Translations under genes and position numbers: made by a program
Notes under the pieces: model-generated
What the model was told of the DNA's origin: nothing
What the model saw: the letters and a program-made list of their open reading frames with translations, nothing else
Database searches by the model: none
Shown here: piece by piece, positions 11,843 to 22,559 of the stretch
How positions within the stretch are numbered: the first letter of the stretch is position 1
Layout: each line of letters starts with the position of its first letter
NCBI RefSeq assembly: GCF_950295315.1
Contig: NC_080181.1
Location: 40,143,375 to 40,207,374 of the forward strand
DNA from: Erinaceus europaeus
Taxonomy: Eukaryota; Chordata; Mammalia; Eulipotyphla; Erinaceidae
Length of the DNA: 64,000 bases
Direction: 5' to 3'

Positions 11843-12365
11843 GAGCCAGGTGGTGGCGCACTGGGTTAACAGCATACATTACAATGCACAAGGACCCAGG
11901 TTCAGTATCTCTGGTCCCCACCTGCAGGAAGAAAACTTCAAAAGTGGTGAAGTAGGGTTGCAGATCCATCTCTCTCTCGCCCTCCCTCCCTCTCTCTCTC
12001 CAGTTGCTGGGACTCAGTGCCTGTACTACATATCCACTACTCCTGGTAGCTATTTTTTCTTTTCCTTTTCTTTCTTTTTCTTTCTTTCTTGTTTTTATTT
12101 TATTTTACTAGATAGGATAGCAAGTAATTGACAGGGTAGGGGAGATAAAGAGAGAGAAAGATAGACACCTGAAGACCTGCTTCACCACTCATGAAACATC
12201 CCCACTGCTGGTGGGGAGCTGGGGGCTTGAACCCGGGTCTTTGTATGGGTCTTTGTACATAATAGTATGTACCACCACTTGGCCATCTCTCTTTCCCTCT
12301 CTATCTCCCCTCCTTTCTCAACTTCTCTCTGTCTCTATCCAATAACTTTTTTTTTAAAGAAAAAA
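11843..12365 (+). mobile_element. Type-B SINE split by a second SINE
   Basis: Head ggagccaggtggtggcgcac, core and CT body run to about 12000. The tail (ttctctgtctctatccaataac) resumes after 12286. The intervening antisense SINE is a later insertion. Confidence 0.85.
12001..12286 (-). mobile_element. Antisense SINE with 3' module, nested
   Basis: Starts with the reversed module (gctgggactcagtgcctg; actactcctggtagc), then a T-rich region, body, core tggtggggagctgggggctt and head accaccacttggccatc. A short duplication (gggtctttgtat/gggtctttgtac) lies in its tRNA part. Confidence 0.85.
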
Positions 12366-12414
12366 TAACGGAGCTATTATGTTGTATCTATAGAATGAAG
12401 TCCCTGAATAAGTA

Positions 12415-12560
12415 TTTATTAACACTTTTTAAATATTTATTTATTGCATAAAAAGAGAAGAAAGAGAATCAGATTATCACTCTGGTGCACACAGTGTCAG
12501 GAGTTGGTTTTCAAGACCTCAGCTTTATATAACTTCAGCCTGCTCACCACAATGTCAGCT
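12415..12560 (-). mobile_element. Antisense type-D SINE
   Basis: Reversed body (agagaagaaagagaatcaga) and atcactctggtgcacacagtgtcaggag, the antisense of the caccagagtgat motif of type D. Confidence 0.7.
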
Positions 12561-12664
12561 CCCAAGTTGTATTGTTATTGGTTGTATTATTACCATTAAA
12601 ATCATTGTTATTGGTATGTAGCACATTGATATTTAGATGATTCTCCTGAATACAAGTTTTCTTC

Positions 12665-12990
12665 TCTTTTTGAATTTTTTTATTAGTGATTTAATAATGA
12701 TTAGCAAAATTGTAAGATAACAGAGGTAGAATTCCACACAGTTCCCAGAGTTCTGTGTCCCATTCCCTCTGTTAAAGCTTCCCTATTCTTTATCCCTCTA
12801 TGGACCAAAGTTCTTTATGGGAGCAGAAGGTGGAAGGTCTGGCTTCTATAACTGCTTCTCCGCCGAACATGAACATTGGCAGGTTGATTCATACACCCAG
12901 CCTGTTTCTACCTTTCCCTAGTGCGGTAAGCCTCTGGGGCGGTGAGTTTCTGGGACACATTAAGAAGGCCATTTGCCCAGAAGTTTTCCT
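12665..12990 (-). mobile_element. L1 3' end, older subfamily
   Basis: Begins ttattagtgatttaataatg, the older form of the hedgehog L1 3' end, and runs through ggaaggtctggcttctat to a truncation near 12990. Confidence 0.88.
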
Positions 12991-13017
12991 CCCTTAAAAG
13001 CACCACACACTACTGTT

Positions 13018-13130
13018 CAGGAAGTGGTATAGTGAAGAAGGCACTGGACTATTAAGAATGAGGTACCAAGTTTGATCCATGGCATCACCACATGTTCCAG
13101 AGTGGTGCTTTGGTTCTGTTCCCCTGCTCC
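13018..13130 (+). mobile_element. Type-D SINE
   Basis: Head gaagtggtatagtgaagaagg, gtttgatccatggcatc as a degenerate B box and ccagagtggtgctttggttc. tRNA-derived but distinct from types A and B. Confidence 0.7.
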
Positions 13131-13144
13131 TGATAAATGTATAG

Positions 13145-13285
13145 TTAAATCCTTTTTTTTTTTTTTAAGACACCACAGTTTGCTCAGTGGAAGATAGCCT
13201 ACTCTCATGCCTGAGGCTCCTAAGCCCCAGGTTCAATCCCTTGCACAAGCATAAACCATAGCTAAGCTCTGGTAAAAATGAACAA
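13145..13285 (+). mobile_element. Type-C SINE
   Basis: It follows a poly-T run. Contains atgcctgaggctcctaagcc, the B-box region aggttcaatccc and agctctggtaaaaa at the end, the hallmark of type C. Confidence 0.7.
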
Positions 13286-13685
13286 ACAACAACAACAAAA
13301 ACTAGCTATATGCATAATATTAAGACTTGCATTAGTGAATAGCAATTGTCAAGGTAAACAATGCCTCTTAAAATTTGTCTTTAGAAGGCTTGAGAAATGT
13401 CTACCACAATTTTATTTCTTTGTACTGAACACTGCCAGGTGGGTGTAATTCGGTGGAGGAAAATAGTCTTAGCCCTTCTAGGACGATGAATGTGTCTTTT
13501 TAACAGCTTCTGTTTCTCTCTCTAATGTGATGTACAATAAGGGTAGAGCAAATGTTTATTGAGCCAAGACTGAGGCTATTTGGAGCTATTGTTCTTTCTT
13601 TTACACATTTCTCCTACTTCTTTTCCTTTTTTAAACAATAAATTAAAATTATCAAATAAAAATACATCTTTAAAAAAATCCCTCT
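13286..13685. other. No gene or recognised repeat
   Basis: AT-rich, no supported feature. Confidence 0.5.
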
Positions 13686-13973
13686 CAGGAGTTGGCAGTA
13701 GTGCAGTAAGTTAAGCGCAGAGGGCACAAAGCGCAAGGACCGGTGTAAGGACCCCGGTTCGAGCCCCCAGCTCCCCACCTGCAGGGGAGTCACTTCACAA
13801 CAGTGAAGCAGGTCTGCAGGTGTCTATCTTTCTCTCCCCCTCTCTGTCTTCCCCTCCTCTCTCCATTTCTCTCTGTCCTAGCCAATAACAATGACATCAA
13901 TAAGAACAACAATAATTACTATAACAATAAAACAAGGGCAACAAAAGGGAATACATAAACAAATATTAAAAAC
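13686..13973 (+). mobile_element. Type-A SINE, full
   Basis: Head ggagttggcagtagtgcag, perfect-looking B box (ccggttcgagcccc), core, CT body, then CAA/ATAACAATAAAACAAGGGCAA tail region. A short likely TSD, aaatccctct, occurs on both sides. Confidence 0.93.
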
Positions 13974-13984
13974 AAATCCCTCTT

Positions 13985-14165
13985 AGAGTAGGACAACAAT
14001 TCACCCAGTACAGCATATACATTACCCTGTGTGGGAACATGAACTCAAAACCCCTAATTCCCAATTGCTGTAAGAAGATTTATTATCAGTGCTACAGGTA
14101 TTTCTCTCTTTTTCTCTTTCTCTCTTCTCTCATTTCTCTTTTGCTCAAAAAGATAAATGAGAAGA
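13985..14165 (+). mobile_element. Old type-B SINE
   Basis: Diverged head (gtaggacaacaattcaccc), atacattaccctgtgtggg and a CT-rich body ending in AAAAAGATAAATGAG. Confidence 0.65.
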
Positions 14166-14237
14166 AGGAAAGAATTGAAAATTAAATATTATATTTCTAT
14201 ATCTTAATATATACATCTTAATAAACTGTTACCAATT

Positions 14238-14448
14238 ATTTTAATATATTTTACTTATGCATAATTGGATAGAGACAGAGAAGTTGAAAGGAGAGAGGAA
14301 GAGATAGAGGGAGACAGAGAGACACCTGCAGCCCTGTTTCGCCACTTGTGAAGGTTTCCCCCTGCAGGTAAGGTCCAGGGACTTGAACCTGGACATTTGC
14401 ATATACCTGTAATGTGTGCACTCAGCTAGATGCACCACCACCTGGCCC
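14238..14448 (-). mobile_element. Antisense type-B SINE
   Basis: attggatagagacagagaag body, cccctgcaggtaaggtc core, cttgaacctgg B-box region and head gatgcaccaccacctggccc. Confidence 0.9.
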
Positions 14449-14689
14449 CTGAGTATGCGCTATAAATTCAACTTCTCTGACCATGCCAGTGAGTTAGGAG
14501 GAGTCATGGGAATCTCAACTGTTAAAGTTACTGGAGTCAACTCATCCCATTCATTTCCTAAACCAATCAATGGGATCACTGGGAATGATGACTCCATCTT
14601 ATAAAATGAAAAATCTATATCATATTCCATATTTTATGTTTTATAAATCTTCAGATAACAAACATTCTACAATGGAGTCTTTTAAAATA

Positions 14690-14850
14690 AATTTTTATTT
14701 GTTATTAATAGCTTGTTACAAGATTGTAAGATCACAATATATAGTTCCACCTCCAATGTTCCTTATCCTCACCCTCCAGCCTCCCAAAGATAACCACCAT
14801 AGTTCTCACAAGTCTTTCTGATTGCTTGCTTCTGTTTTGACAATGGGGTT
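14690..14850 (-). mobile_element. Old L1 3' UTR fragment (second lineage)
   Basis: Matches the start of the element at 32465 (gttattaatagcttgtta; ctccaaagagaaccacc-like; tcacaagtctt). A different, older L1 3' end from the main hedgehog type. Confidence 0.65.
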
Positions 14851-15141
14851 TTGACAATGATTCCTTTATTATTATTATGAATTTTAAAAGTAGAAACAAC
14901 AACAAAAACTATTAGTTGAGATGCTAAGAAGTAGTCTCACTCTTGAATCAGACATGTCTCTGCTTCTGAATAGTCTGTGTCAGTCCCACATTGTTTCTGC
15001 CTCCCATAATGGTCCTCAAACTATACAAAGCCAGTGGATTGATACTCAGAGTGTATTCTTTGCCTCTGGGTTTTGGCATTTTTTCTACTCTCTTTTTGAT
15101 TGTTCTCTGATGTGTTGGGAAATTGCACAGATGCGGTCACA

Positions 15142-15283
15142 TCCACCATGTTGTCCCCTCAGGGTATTGTCACTTCCTGTGAGAGTTGAAATTCTATTCC
15201 TGGAGTGCCTTGTTCCACCATGTTATCCCCTCAGGGTATTATCAATTCCCGTGAGAGAAACCCTATTCCCGGAGTGCCTTGTT
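15142..15283 (+). repeat. Tandem duplication within LTR U3
   Basis: Two units of about 71 bp, each beginning tccaccatgtt and ending ggagtgccttgt, with several differences between them. Placed like the U3 enhancer repeats of many simple retroviruses. Enhancer function is inference. Confidence 0.85.
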
Positions 15284-15327
15284 TCCTAGCCAATCCTGTC
15301 CTGACTTGTCACTTCCGGTTTTTGCTC

Positions 15328-15333
15328 TATAAA
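15328..15333 (+). promoter_or_regulatory. LTR TATA box
   Basis: TATAAA within ctctataaagcc, in the correct position upstream of the LTR polyadenylation signal. Confidence 0.75.
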
Positions 15334-15489
15334 GCCCTCCTGCTTCCACCCTCTCTCTTTTTGTCCACTTTTCACCTTGGTGACCTGAGGCAGGGAAGGG
15401 TTGTTGCACATAGCAGGAGGCGGCCATTTTGATAGCTCCATGTGGCCCGAACGGCTGTGCTCTCAACCCAACTCTGAGGTGCCCGCATG

Positions 15490-15495
15490 AATAAA
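15490..15495 (+). promoter_or_regulatory. LTR polyadenylation signal
   Basis: AATAAA in gcatgaataaagattt, about 60 bp before the LTR end, as usual at the R/U5 boundary. Confidence 0.75.
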
Positions 15496-15833
15496 GATTT
15501 GTGTTCCCTCTCCGCTCCAGATCTCCTCTCTCTCCTCCGTGTCGCAGCCCAACATGATGGAATTCTATGTTCCAAATTGGACTCACCTAGCTTAGCTGCT
15601 CAAGAATTTCAGTAGCTTGACTGTAAAGGTGACACTAATCAAAAGTTCTGAAAGAGACTTTCCATAGGACATTACATCATTAAGGACCACATTGTTCATG
15701 AGCTCAAAATCCCCTCAAAATTTAACAAAGACTCGACTCATTCTTTTCTCCTCAGTACTGTAATTGCCTTGTCACAATTTCTCTGTGTCACAAATGATTT
15801 CTGAACATAATAAACAAAGAAATTCTCCAGTAG

Positions 15834-16048
15834 GGGCTGGTTGGGTGGCACAACTAGTTGAGTATATGTGTTACAATGCTCAAGGACCCAGGTTCAAGCC
15901 CATGGTCTCCATCTGCAGCTGGAAAGTTCTACAAGTGGTGAAGCAGTGTTTCAGGTATATCTCTATCTCTCTCCTCCTCTATCATCCACTTCCCTCTTGA
16001 TTTCTGGCTGTCTCTATCTATAAATTTAAAAATAATGATTAAAAATAC
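15834..16048 (+). mobile_element. Type-B SINE
   Basis: Head gggctggttgggtggcac, aggttcaagcccatg B box, ctacaagtggtgaagcagtg core and a tail of TAAATTTAAAAATAATG. Confidence 0.9.
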
Positions 16049-16084
16049 AACAAGATTTGTTACAGGGAGAAAGCAAAGAAGATA

Positions 16085-16119
16085 AAAGGAAGGAAGGAAG
16101 GAAGATGGAAGGAAGGAAA
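16085..16119 (+). repeat. (GGAA)n simple repeat
   Basis: Imperfect ggaagg tetranucleotide array. Confidence 0.85.
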
Positions 16120-16152
16120 GATTGATTCCCCAGCAAGGCAACAGTGCTTTTA

Positions 16153-16474
16153 TTTTATTTATTTATTTATTATTATTTTAAAATATTTATTTATTCCCTT
16201 TCATTGCCCTTGTTGTTTTATTGTTGTAGCTATTATTGTTGTTGTTATTGATGTTGTCTGTTGTTGGCTAGGACAGAGAGAAATGGAGGGAGGAGGGGAA
16301 GATGGAGAGAGGAAGAGAAAGATAGACACCTGCAGACCTGTATCACCACCTGTGAAATGACTCCCCTGCATGTGGGGAGTGGTGGGGGGGGAAGGGCTCG
16401 AACCAGGATCCTTATGCTGGTCCTTACACTTTGTACCACATTCCCTTAACCTACTGCGCTACCGACCAACTCCT
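16153..16474 (-). mobile_element. Antisense type-A SINE
   Basis: 16-bp TSD (GGCAACAGTGCTTTTA) at 16137-16152 and 16475-16490. Full structure with a long TTATTGTTG-rich body and the head ending accgaccaactcctg. Confidence 0.95.
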
Positions 16475-16664
16475 GGCAACAGTGCTTTTAACCATGCAGA
16501 AAAAGGGGGTTCTTGGGCAGACAACAAACTATGTGCAGTTTATATGTTTTTTACAAAGGTGCATGAGATTTTGAGTCTTTCCATGTTAGGAGTGAAGTTC
16601 TCAAATGGTAAATTTCTGAAAAATGCATAACGTTTTGTGGGGTCATTTGTGAAGAAGTGACATT

Positions 16665-16896
16665 TATTTCTATTTAAAAAAATTTATTTTTTACTATCTT
16701 TATTTATTGGGTAGAGACAGTCAGAAATCCAGAGGGAAGGGGGAGTTAGAGAGGAAGAGAGGCAGAGAGACACCTACAGTGCTGCTTCACCACTCACAAA
16801 GCTTTCCCCCCTGCAGATGGGAACCAGGGGCTCTGAACCCAGGTCCTTGTGCATTGCAACACATGCACTTCATCACTTGCACCATCACCTGGCTTC
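16665..16896 (-). mobile_element. Antisense type-B SINE
   Basis: Tail, tattgggtagagacagtcag body, core, B box as gctctgaacccaggtcc, head ending gcaccatcacctggcttc. Confidence 0.9.
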
Positions 16897-17339
16897 AAAA
16901 TGTGACATTTTGGAGTCTATAGGCCTTGTGATCCACATCCTGTATTGACTATTAATGATGTTGTTAGATATCCTGGCTATGTTTTGGTCCAATTTATAGA
17001 CACTGAAAAACCAAATTCAGGAAAAAGTGCCATCAACTAAATATGACAAAGTAACTGGAACCAGATTGGGAAGAATAGCTAGTGAGGCAGTAAATGCTAA
17101 CTTTAATCCTGAAGCAACTGGGTGGAGAGTTTCTGCACAGCTCAGTGGTGAGAGACTTCACTTCGACAGCCAGAAACCTGTTTGCTTTATGCGGAATTGA
17201 AGCGCAAAGCTAGGAGTAATTTCAGTCTACCCACCTGACCCCAATGCCTACTGGGGCTGTTATTTCATGACCAACTCCTTGAGTTACCCCTTATTTTTGT
17301 TCTTCTCTAACATTGGTCTGTTAATTTATCTTTATAGTT

Positions 17340-18130
17340 GTGTATTTAAAAATTATTGATTTAATTATAAGCAGTAAGTCCACAGGATAAGTGGAGTACA
17401 ATTCCACACAATTCTCACTATCAGAGCTCTGCATCCCATCTCCTCCATTGGAAGCTTTCCTATTCTTTAGCCATAATGGAGCATGGAGTTAGGAGTATTA
17501 TGGGGTGCAGAAGGTGGAAGTTCTGGCTTCTACAGTTGCTTCTCCACTGGACATGAGTATTGGCAGGTCCATCCATACTCCCAGCCTGTTTCTATCTTTC
17601 CCTAGTTGGGTAGGGCTCTTGAGAGGTGGGTTTCCAGGGTACATTGGTGAGGTTGTCTGCCCAAGGAAGTAAGGTTGGCATCACGGTAACATCTGCACCT
17701 TGGTGACTGACAAGCATTAAAATATAAAGCAGAACTATTATTTAATAATCGTGAACCTAAAGGCAAGAACATAGCAGATGAGATTTGGGGTCTCAATTTT
17801 GGAAGAAGTTAGGAAATCTATTTTAGGTATATCCCAAGCAGCCTATGACTTTACTGATTTTTGCCGGAGCCCAACAGCTAACATGCAGTTGGGCTAAAGG
17901 TATTGCCTGGAGAGATGGTGTCAGAGTTGGAAATAAGACTAGAAAGCTGGATCAGGGAAGAGAGTAGCTCCCAAATATAGGAAGCATATATAAATATTGT
18001 TAATATAAACCCCATTGATCTGATCTAGGGCCCATATTCAGCACAGGAGCCTGCATCTGCATCCCTGTAGGTCTGAGCTCGTATTCCGTAGTCATAGCAA
18101 GGAACATTCTAGGCTGCAGTCATGCATTTT
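17340..18130 (-). mobile_element. L1 3' UTR, older long-UTR subfamily
   Basis: About 790 bp of L1 3' UTR only. Beyond the shared terminal ~430 bp it includes the extra block (ggagagatggtgtcagagttgg; gatctagggcccatattcag) also seen at 25259-26112 and 43671-46508 but absent from the young L1s. Confidence 0.9.
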
Positions 18131-18325
18131 TTTTTATATGCTCAAAGGAAAGAGTCAACACTTAACACTTTTTATTAGTTCCTCTTATAATCAATGTAAT
18201 ACCTTTGAATGTTCTTTCTCCAGTTGATAAAAAGACTGAGACAAAGTTACCTTTGAGCAGTCCATAGCTGTATAGAGGGCTCATGTTGTAACCTCATATA
18301 GAGCCATTAAAATGCAGACAGTAAG

Positions 18326-18521
18326 GGCCCAGGTGGTGTTACACCTGGTTGAGTGCACATCTTACCGTGTGCAAGGACTAAGGTTCAACCCCCACCCCTT
18401 CACTTCCCACCTACAGGAGGAAAGATTCACAAGTGGTGAAAGTGCCTCTCTTTATCTCTTCCTCACTATCCTCCCCATTCTTCTCTCAACTTCTGTCTCT
18501 ATCCAATAAATAAAATAAAAC
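18326..18521 (+). mobile_element. Type-B SINE (first of a head-to-tail trio)
   Basis: Head gggcccaggtggtgttacac, degenerate B box, core aagattcacaagtggtgaaa and tail ATCCAATAAATAAAATAAAA. Confidence 0.9.
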
Positions 18522-18526
18522 ATTGG

Positions 18527-18733
18527 GAAAGGGTGGTGGCACACCTGGTTGAGCACACATTACAATACACAAGGACCCAGGCTCAATCCCCTGGCCCCCA
18601 CCTGCAGATGGAAAGCTCTGAGAGTGGTGAAGCAGTGTTGCAGGTGTCTCTCTTTCTCTTTCCCTTTTTTATTCCCTTTTCCCTCTCTCAACTCCTGGCT
18701 CTCTTTATCCGGTAAATTAATAAAGGTAATACT
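18527..18733 (+). mobile_element. Type-B SINE (second of trio)
   Basis: Begins directly after the previous tail (gggaaagggtggtggcacac). Tail ATTAATAAAGGTAATAC. Confidence 0.9.
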
Positions 18734-18784
18734 AAAAAAACCTGTTTAAATAAAATAAATAAAGGATTAATAAAAATAAAATGT

Positions 18785-19050
18785 AGGAAATCAGGTGGTA
18801 GTATAGCATGTTAAGCACAGGTGGTACGAAGCACAAGGACCAGCCTAAGTAACCAGTTCGAGCTCCTGGCTCTCCAGCTGCAGGGGAGTCACTTCACAAG
18901 CGGTGAAGCAGGTCTTCAGGTGTCTTTCTCTCCCCTTCTCTGTCTTCCCCTCCTGTCTCCATTTCTCTCTGTCCTATCCAACAGCAATAATAACTACAAC
19001 AATAAAACAACAAGGGCAACAAAAGAGAATAAATAAATAAATATAAAAAT
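18785..19050 (+). mobile_element. Type-A SINE (third of trio)
   Basis: Head gaaatcaggtggtagtatag, B box ccagttcgagctcc, core, and an AACAATAAAACAACAAGGGC tail. Same orientation as the two before it, consistent with serial insertion into A-rich tails. Confidence 0.92.
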
Positions 19051-19158
19051 CTTTAAAAAATTTAAAAATGCAGAAGACATCATTTTACTTTCATACTGTC
19101 ACTGTATGTCACACTAAAATTTACTCACATCTGAGAAAAATACTTAAAATTCTTGTTC

Positions 19159-19360
19159 TATTGGAATATTGCATCAAAATAAAAGACTCTGGGGTGGGTG
19201 GCTGGGGCAGAGAATACGGGTCCAAAAAGGATGACAGAGGACCTAGTGGGGGTTGTATTGTCATATGGAAAACTGGGAAATGTTATGCATGTACAAACTA
19301 TTATACTTACTGTCAAATATAAAACATTAATTCCCCAATAAAGACATTTTTAAAAATAAA
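19159..19360 (+). mobile_element. L1-type 3' end, accaaagtaaaa subfamily
   Basis: TSD of at least 14 bp (TAAAATTCTTGTTC) at 19145-19158 and 19361-19374, the second copy running into the assembly gap. Contains the ttccccaataaag polyadenylation region and an A-rich tail. Related to 23405-23610. The short gcaccaaagtaaaa block also occurs just after ORF2 in the young L1 at 58870, supporting an L1 origin. Confidence 0.8.
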
Positions 19361-19374
19361 TAAAATTCTTGTTC

Positions 19375-19574
19375 NNNNNNNNNNNNNNNNNNNNNNNNNN
19401 NNNNNNNNNNNNNNNNNNNNNNNNNNNNNNNNNNNNNNNNNNNNNNNNNNNNNNNNNNNNNNNNNNNNNNNNNNNNNNNNNNNNNNNNNNNNNNNNNNNN
19501 NNNNNNNNNNNNNNNNNNNNNNNNNNNNNNNNNNNNNNNNNNNNNNNNNNNNNNNNNNNNNNNNNNNNNNNNNN
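19375..19574. other. Assembly gap (200 N)
   Basis: Exactly 200 unknown bases, probably a placeholder length. Open frames of X across it are not real. Confidence 0.99.
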
Positions 19575-20689
19575 AGGGCTGCTGTAACCAGACTCTGGAC
19601 TCCAGAGGACCAAGATCTCTAGTGAGTCACAAACTCTGCGTCTTGAGAGTTGAGAGCTGAAAGCCAACAGACACTAAAGCATGAGCCAGGCCACTCTGGG
19701 TTCTCAGTGCCACTAAGATGGCACCTGTCTTCACTCTCATGGTTGTGTTGCAAATATACTTGGTAAAGCTTCAGTTTGAGGTTTTAAATTAAAATGAGCA
19801 TGTCTGTGTACATTTCCTATATTTGATTTGGCAAATTTTTCTGTGAAGAAACTGACTAATATTTAAATAGTTGAGTTTTGTTGGCTAGTGTATTAAAACT
19901 ATATTTCTATATGCACATCTCTGTATTTCTGCATTAAATACAAGGGGTTGGGCCAAAGGCAGTATGGAAAGTAGACTTTCCATATATCTCCATCTTTGCT
20001 TCTGTTTACTTACACACAAATGCAGAAGAGGGAATTCAACCAGGAAATTCTGGAGAAAGGTGGTTTAGACCTGAGCCCTGTTGCTTGTGAATATCAGTCC
20101 CTGAAACTTGGGAATATTCCATCAGGAAAATTGGGGTGAGGAGGTTGATGAAGTCAATGGCTATCCCCCATCCAGCTCTTTCTGTAGTCAGAACCCTTCA
20201 ATCTTGAGGGGAAAAAGTAGCCTGGGATGTACAGGGTAGAAGAAAACAAAGCAGGAGGAGATGATTTGTTTTCACAGACTCTGGGAGAAGAGAAGAAGGG
20301 AGACTCAGCCTGTAGGGAAAAAGAAGCCCTAGTAAAGTCAGGGCAGTATTTCAGGAAAAATATCTTTCAAGTTTTGAAAAAAAACATTGCAGGTTCTCTG
20401 AGAATCCACAATGAGCTTTGTTTTAAAAGCTTGGGATGTCACAGTAACCACCACAAAGAATTAGTGGGACCCCAGGAGTCAGACAAGGTAAGCTTTATTA
20501 GTTGAGAGAAAAGCAAAGCTAAAGTACACACAGAGATAAGCGGCAGTGACTTCAGGCTTTGATCAGCTCCTCTTGTCACTTCCCTCCATTCCAAAGGTCC
20601 TTAGGGACTAGAGTGTGAGCAGAAAGGGACTCTGGAGAAACCCATCTCATATATCCTTGAAATAAATTTTCTAGAAGACCCCAATTTTC
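19575..20689. other. No gene or recognised repeat
   Basis: Over 1 kb with no match to the local repeat families and no supported exon. The longest frames lack recognisable domains. Confidence 0.5.
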
Positions 20690-21135
20690 ATCTGCTATAC
20701 TCTTACCTTTAGGTTCACAATTCTTAAACAATTTGTTCTGCTTTACATCTTAATGCTTTTCAGCCACCAATATGAAGATTCTACTATGATGCCAGACTAA
20801 CTTCCCTGAGCAGATGACCTCACCAATGAGTTCTGGAACCTCACCTCTCCAGAGCCCTACCCCACTAGGGAAAGATAGAAACAGGCTGGGGGTTTGGATC
20901 CACCAGTCAATGTCCATGTCCAATGGAGAAGGCATTACAAAATCCTGACCTTCCACCTTTTGCACCCTATAAAGACCTTTGGTCCATTCTCCCACAGGGA
21001 TAAAGAACAGGGAAGCTTCCAATGGAATTGGTGGGATACAGAACTCTGGTGATGGGAATTGTGTGTAATTGTACCTCTCTCATCCCAAAATCTTGCCAAT
21101 CATTATTAAATCACTAATTATATTTTTTAAATGCA
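20690..21135 (+). mobile_element. L1 3' end, sense, older subfamily
   Basis: Sense-strand L1 terminus (accccactagggaaagatag; gaccttccaccttttgcac; ggtgatgggaattgtgtg) ending in ATCACTAATTATATTTTTTAA. Confidence 0.88.
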
Positions 21136-21299
21136 AAAGTAATTGTGAGTTGTTCTTAGACAAGAGCAATGATGAATTTCACTTTTTTCAGTTTAAACAG
21201 ATGAGTATAAATGTCTTTAATACATGACAAAGAAAGTTCTCTTTGTTCAGTTAAAGGAAGTACCAATATTCACAAAATAAGGGTTGAAAAAATAACCCT

Positions 21300-21475
21300 T
21301 CTCTACCCGGTCCTATGCTAGGAATGTTCCTAGCTCCAAAAACACTAGGAAAAAAAATTCCCAAACCAGAAAATTTTTGCATAAATCTTAATAAGTTCTT
21401 TGCACGTTGGAACCAATTCCACTTCCCTCTGTCAGTTTTCTGTTATCATTAAGCACATTTACAAAACTGGTTAAA
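21300..21475 (+). repeat. Diverged direct duplicate, copy 1
   Basis: Shares an ordered series of words with copy 2 at 22560-22735 (ctagga, tagctcc, ctaggaaaaaa, the aataagt..tt region, gttttct.ttatcattaa.cacat.tacaaa). Unclassified: either an old local duplication or two copies of an unnamed repeat. The surrounding 21136-21955 holds nothing else recognisable. Confidence 0.6.
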
Positions 21476-21955
21476 CTTACAGCACTTTAAGGCAATCCCT
21501 GCCACTGATAGGCTCAACTTTCTTTCTTTTTCCTGAAGTTTCTGTTAGGGTTATGTAAAAAGCTCTTCAAAAACTTCTTCAGATGTTTAAATTAGGAATT
21601 TTTCTTGAACTTGAAACTTATTACTCCAATGTTTATCTGAATTTCTTTGATGTAACATCAGACTGAATTTGTAAAGAGAAGCAGTAGACTTACAAATACT
21701 GCTTCTGGTAGGATCAAAAGTTCACTGAAAATGGAGTTTCTCAAGGGATTGCTTTCAGGCTGGGTTGGAAAACTATGTGAAATCCAAAGGATGGTAAACA
21801 CGCTATTTGAACCATTCAGAAACTCTAAAGCGAATGTCTTCACCTCAGAACTTTAGTCAAACTTCTGATAAAGCAAAAATAATCTAACTGCAACAATTCA
21901 TCCTATTTAAAATGTGGATATGTGTATATCAGGAATATTATATTATTTCACATAT

Positions 21956-22142
21956 ATTTTAAAATATTTATTTATTCCCTTTTGTTGCCCTTGTTTATTT
22001 ATTGCTGTAGTTGTTGTTATTGATGTCGCCATTGTTGGATAGGACAAAGATGAATAATAAGGGCTCGAACCGGGATTCTTATGCTGGTCCTTGCATTTTG
22101 CACCATCTGCACTTAACCTGCTGCTCTACCGCCCAAATCCCT
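21956..22142 (-). mobile_element. Antisense type-A SINE with internal deletion
   Basis: Tail/body (cccttttgttgcccttg) and head (gggctcgaaccgggattc to accgcccaaatccc) are present. About 100-130 bp of core and CT body between ggacaaagatg and gggctcg are missing. Confidence 0.88.
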
Positions 22143-22231
22143 ATTTCACTTCTTAATGAAAAAAATCATTTCAAAAGATATATCATTCATAAAGGGGACA
22201 ACTGGAGACAGTAAAAGAAGAAAAATACAGT

Positions 22232-22322
22232 TTAGGTGGCTGGGACTGATGCACCAGGCTGAGTTCATGCAATACCATGTGCAGGGACTTGGGTCCAAGA
22301 CCTCCCCTCCCACCTACAGGTA
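22232..22322 (+). mobile_element. Type-B SINE, 5' half only
   Basis: Head and B-box part (caggtggctgggactgatgc; cacctacagg), then broken by the next antisense SINE. A matching 3' half lies at 22736-22895. Confidence 0.75.
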
Positions 22323-22335
22323 AAATCAGGTCCTT

Positions 22336-22557
22336 TGTTAAAATTTTTAATTATCTTTGTTTCTTTATTGGATAGAGATAGCCATAAATTGAGAGGAAGG
22401 GGAAATAGCAATGGAGATAGACAGAGAAGCACCTGCAGACCTGCTTCAGCACTTGTAAGGCTTTCCTCCTGTAGGTGGGTACAAGGGGCTTGAACCTGAG
22501 TCCTTGTGTACTATGACATGTGCACTCAACCAGGTGAGCCATCACCCAGTCCCTAAA
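22336..22557 (-). mobile_element. Antisense type-B SINE, nested
   Basis: Complete antisense copy. An imperfect TSD (ATCAGGTCCTT/ATCAGGTCTTA) at 22325-22335 and 22558-22568. Confidence 0.88.
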
Positions 22558-22559
22558 GA

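Larger units (their letters stand above)
15113..15554 (+). mobile_element. Solo LTR of an endogenous retrovirus
   Basis: Terminal inverted repeat TGTTGGG...CCCAACA flanked by a 5-bp TSD (TGATG) at 15108-15112 and 15555-15559. Inside are a ~71-bp tandem duplication in the U3 position, a TATA box (ctctataaagcc) and an AATAAA signal 160 bp further on. The order fits U3-R-U5. No internal viral sequence remains, as expected after LTR-LTR recombination. The 5-bp TSD does not settle the ERV class. Confidence 0.92.

Noticed and set aside
18326..19050. Regularly spaced similar units as a CRISPR-like array
   Set aside because: The units are whole SINEs of 200-265 bp with A-tails. This is mammalian DNA and there are no short repeats with unique spacers.
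19350..19667. ORFs spanning the N gap
   Set aside because: They consist of unknown residues across the 200-N gap.
20460..20690. Possible LTR fragment (ggtaagctttattag with reversed AATAAA)
   Set aside because: No matching termini, TSD or second copy could be found.
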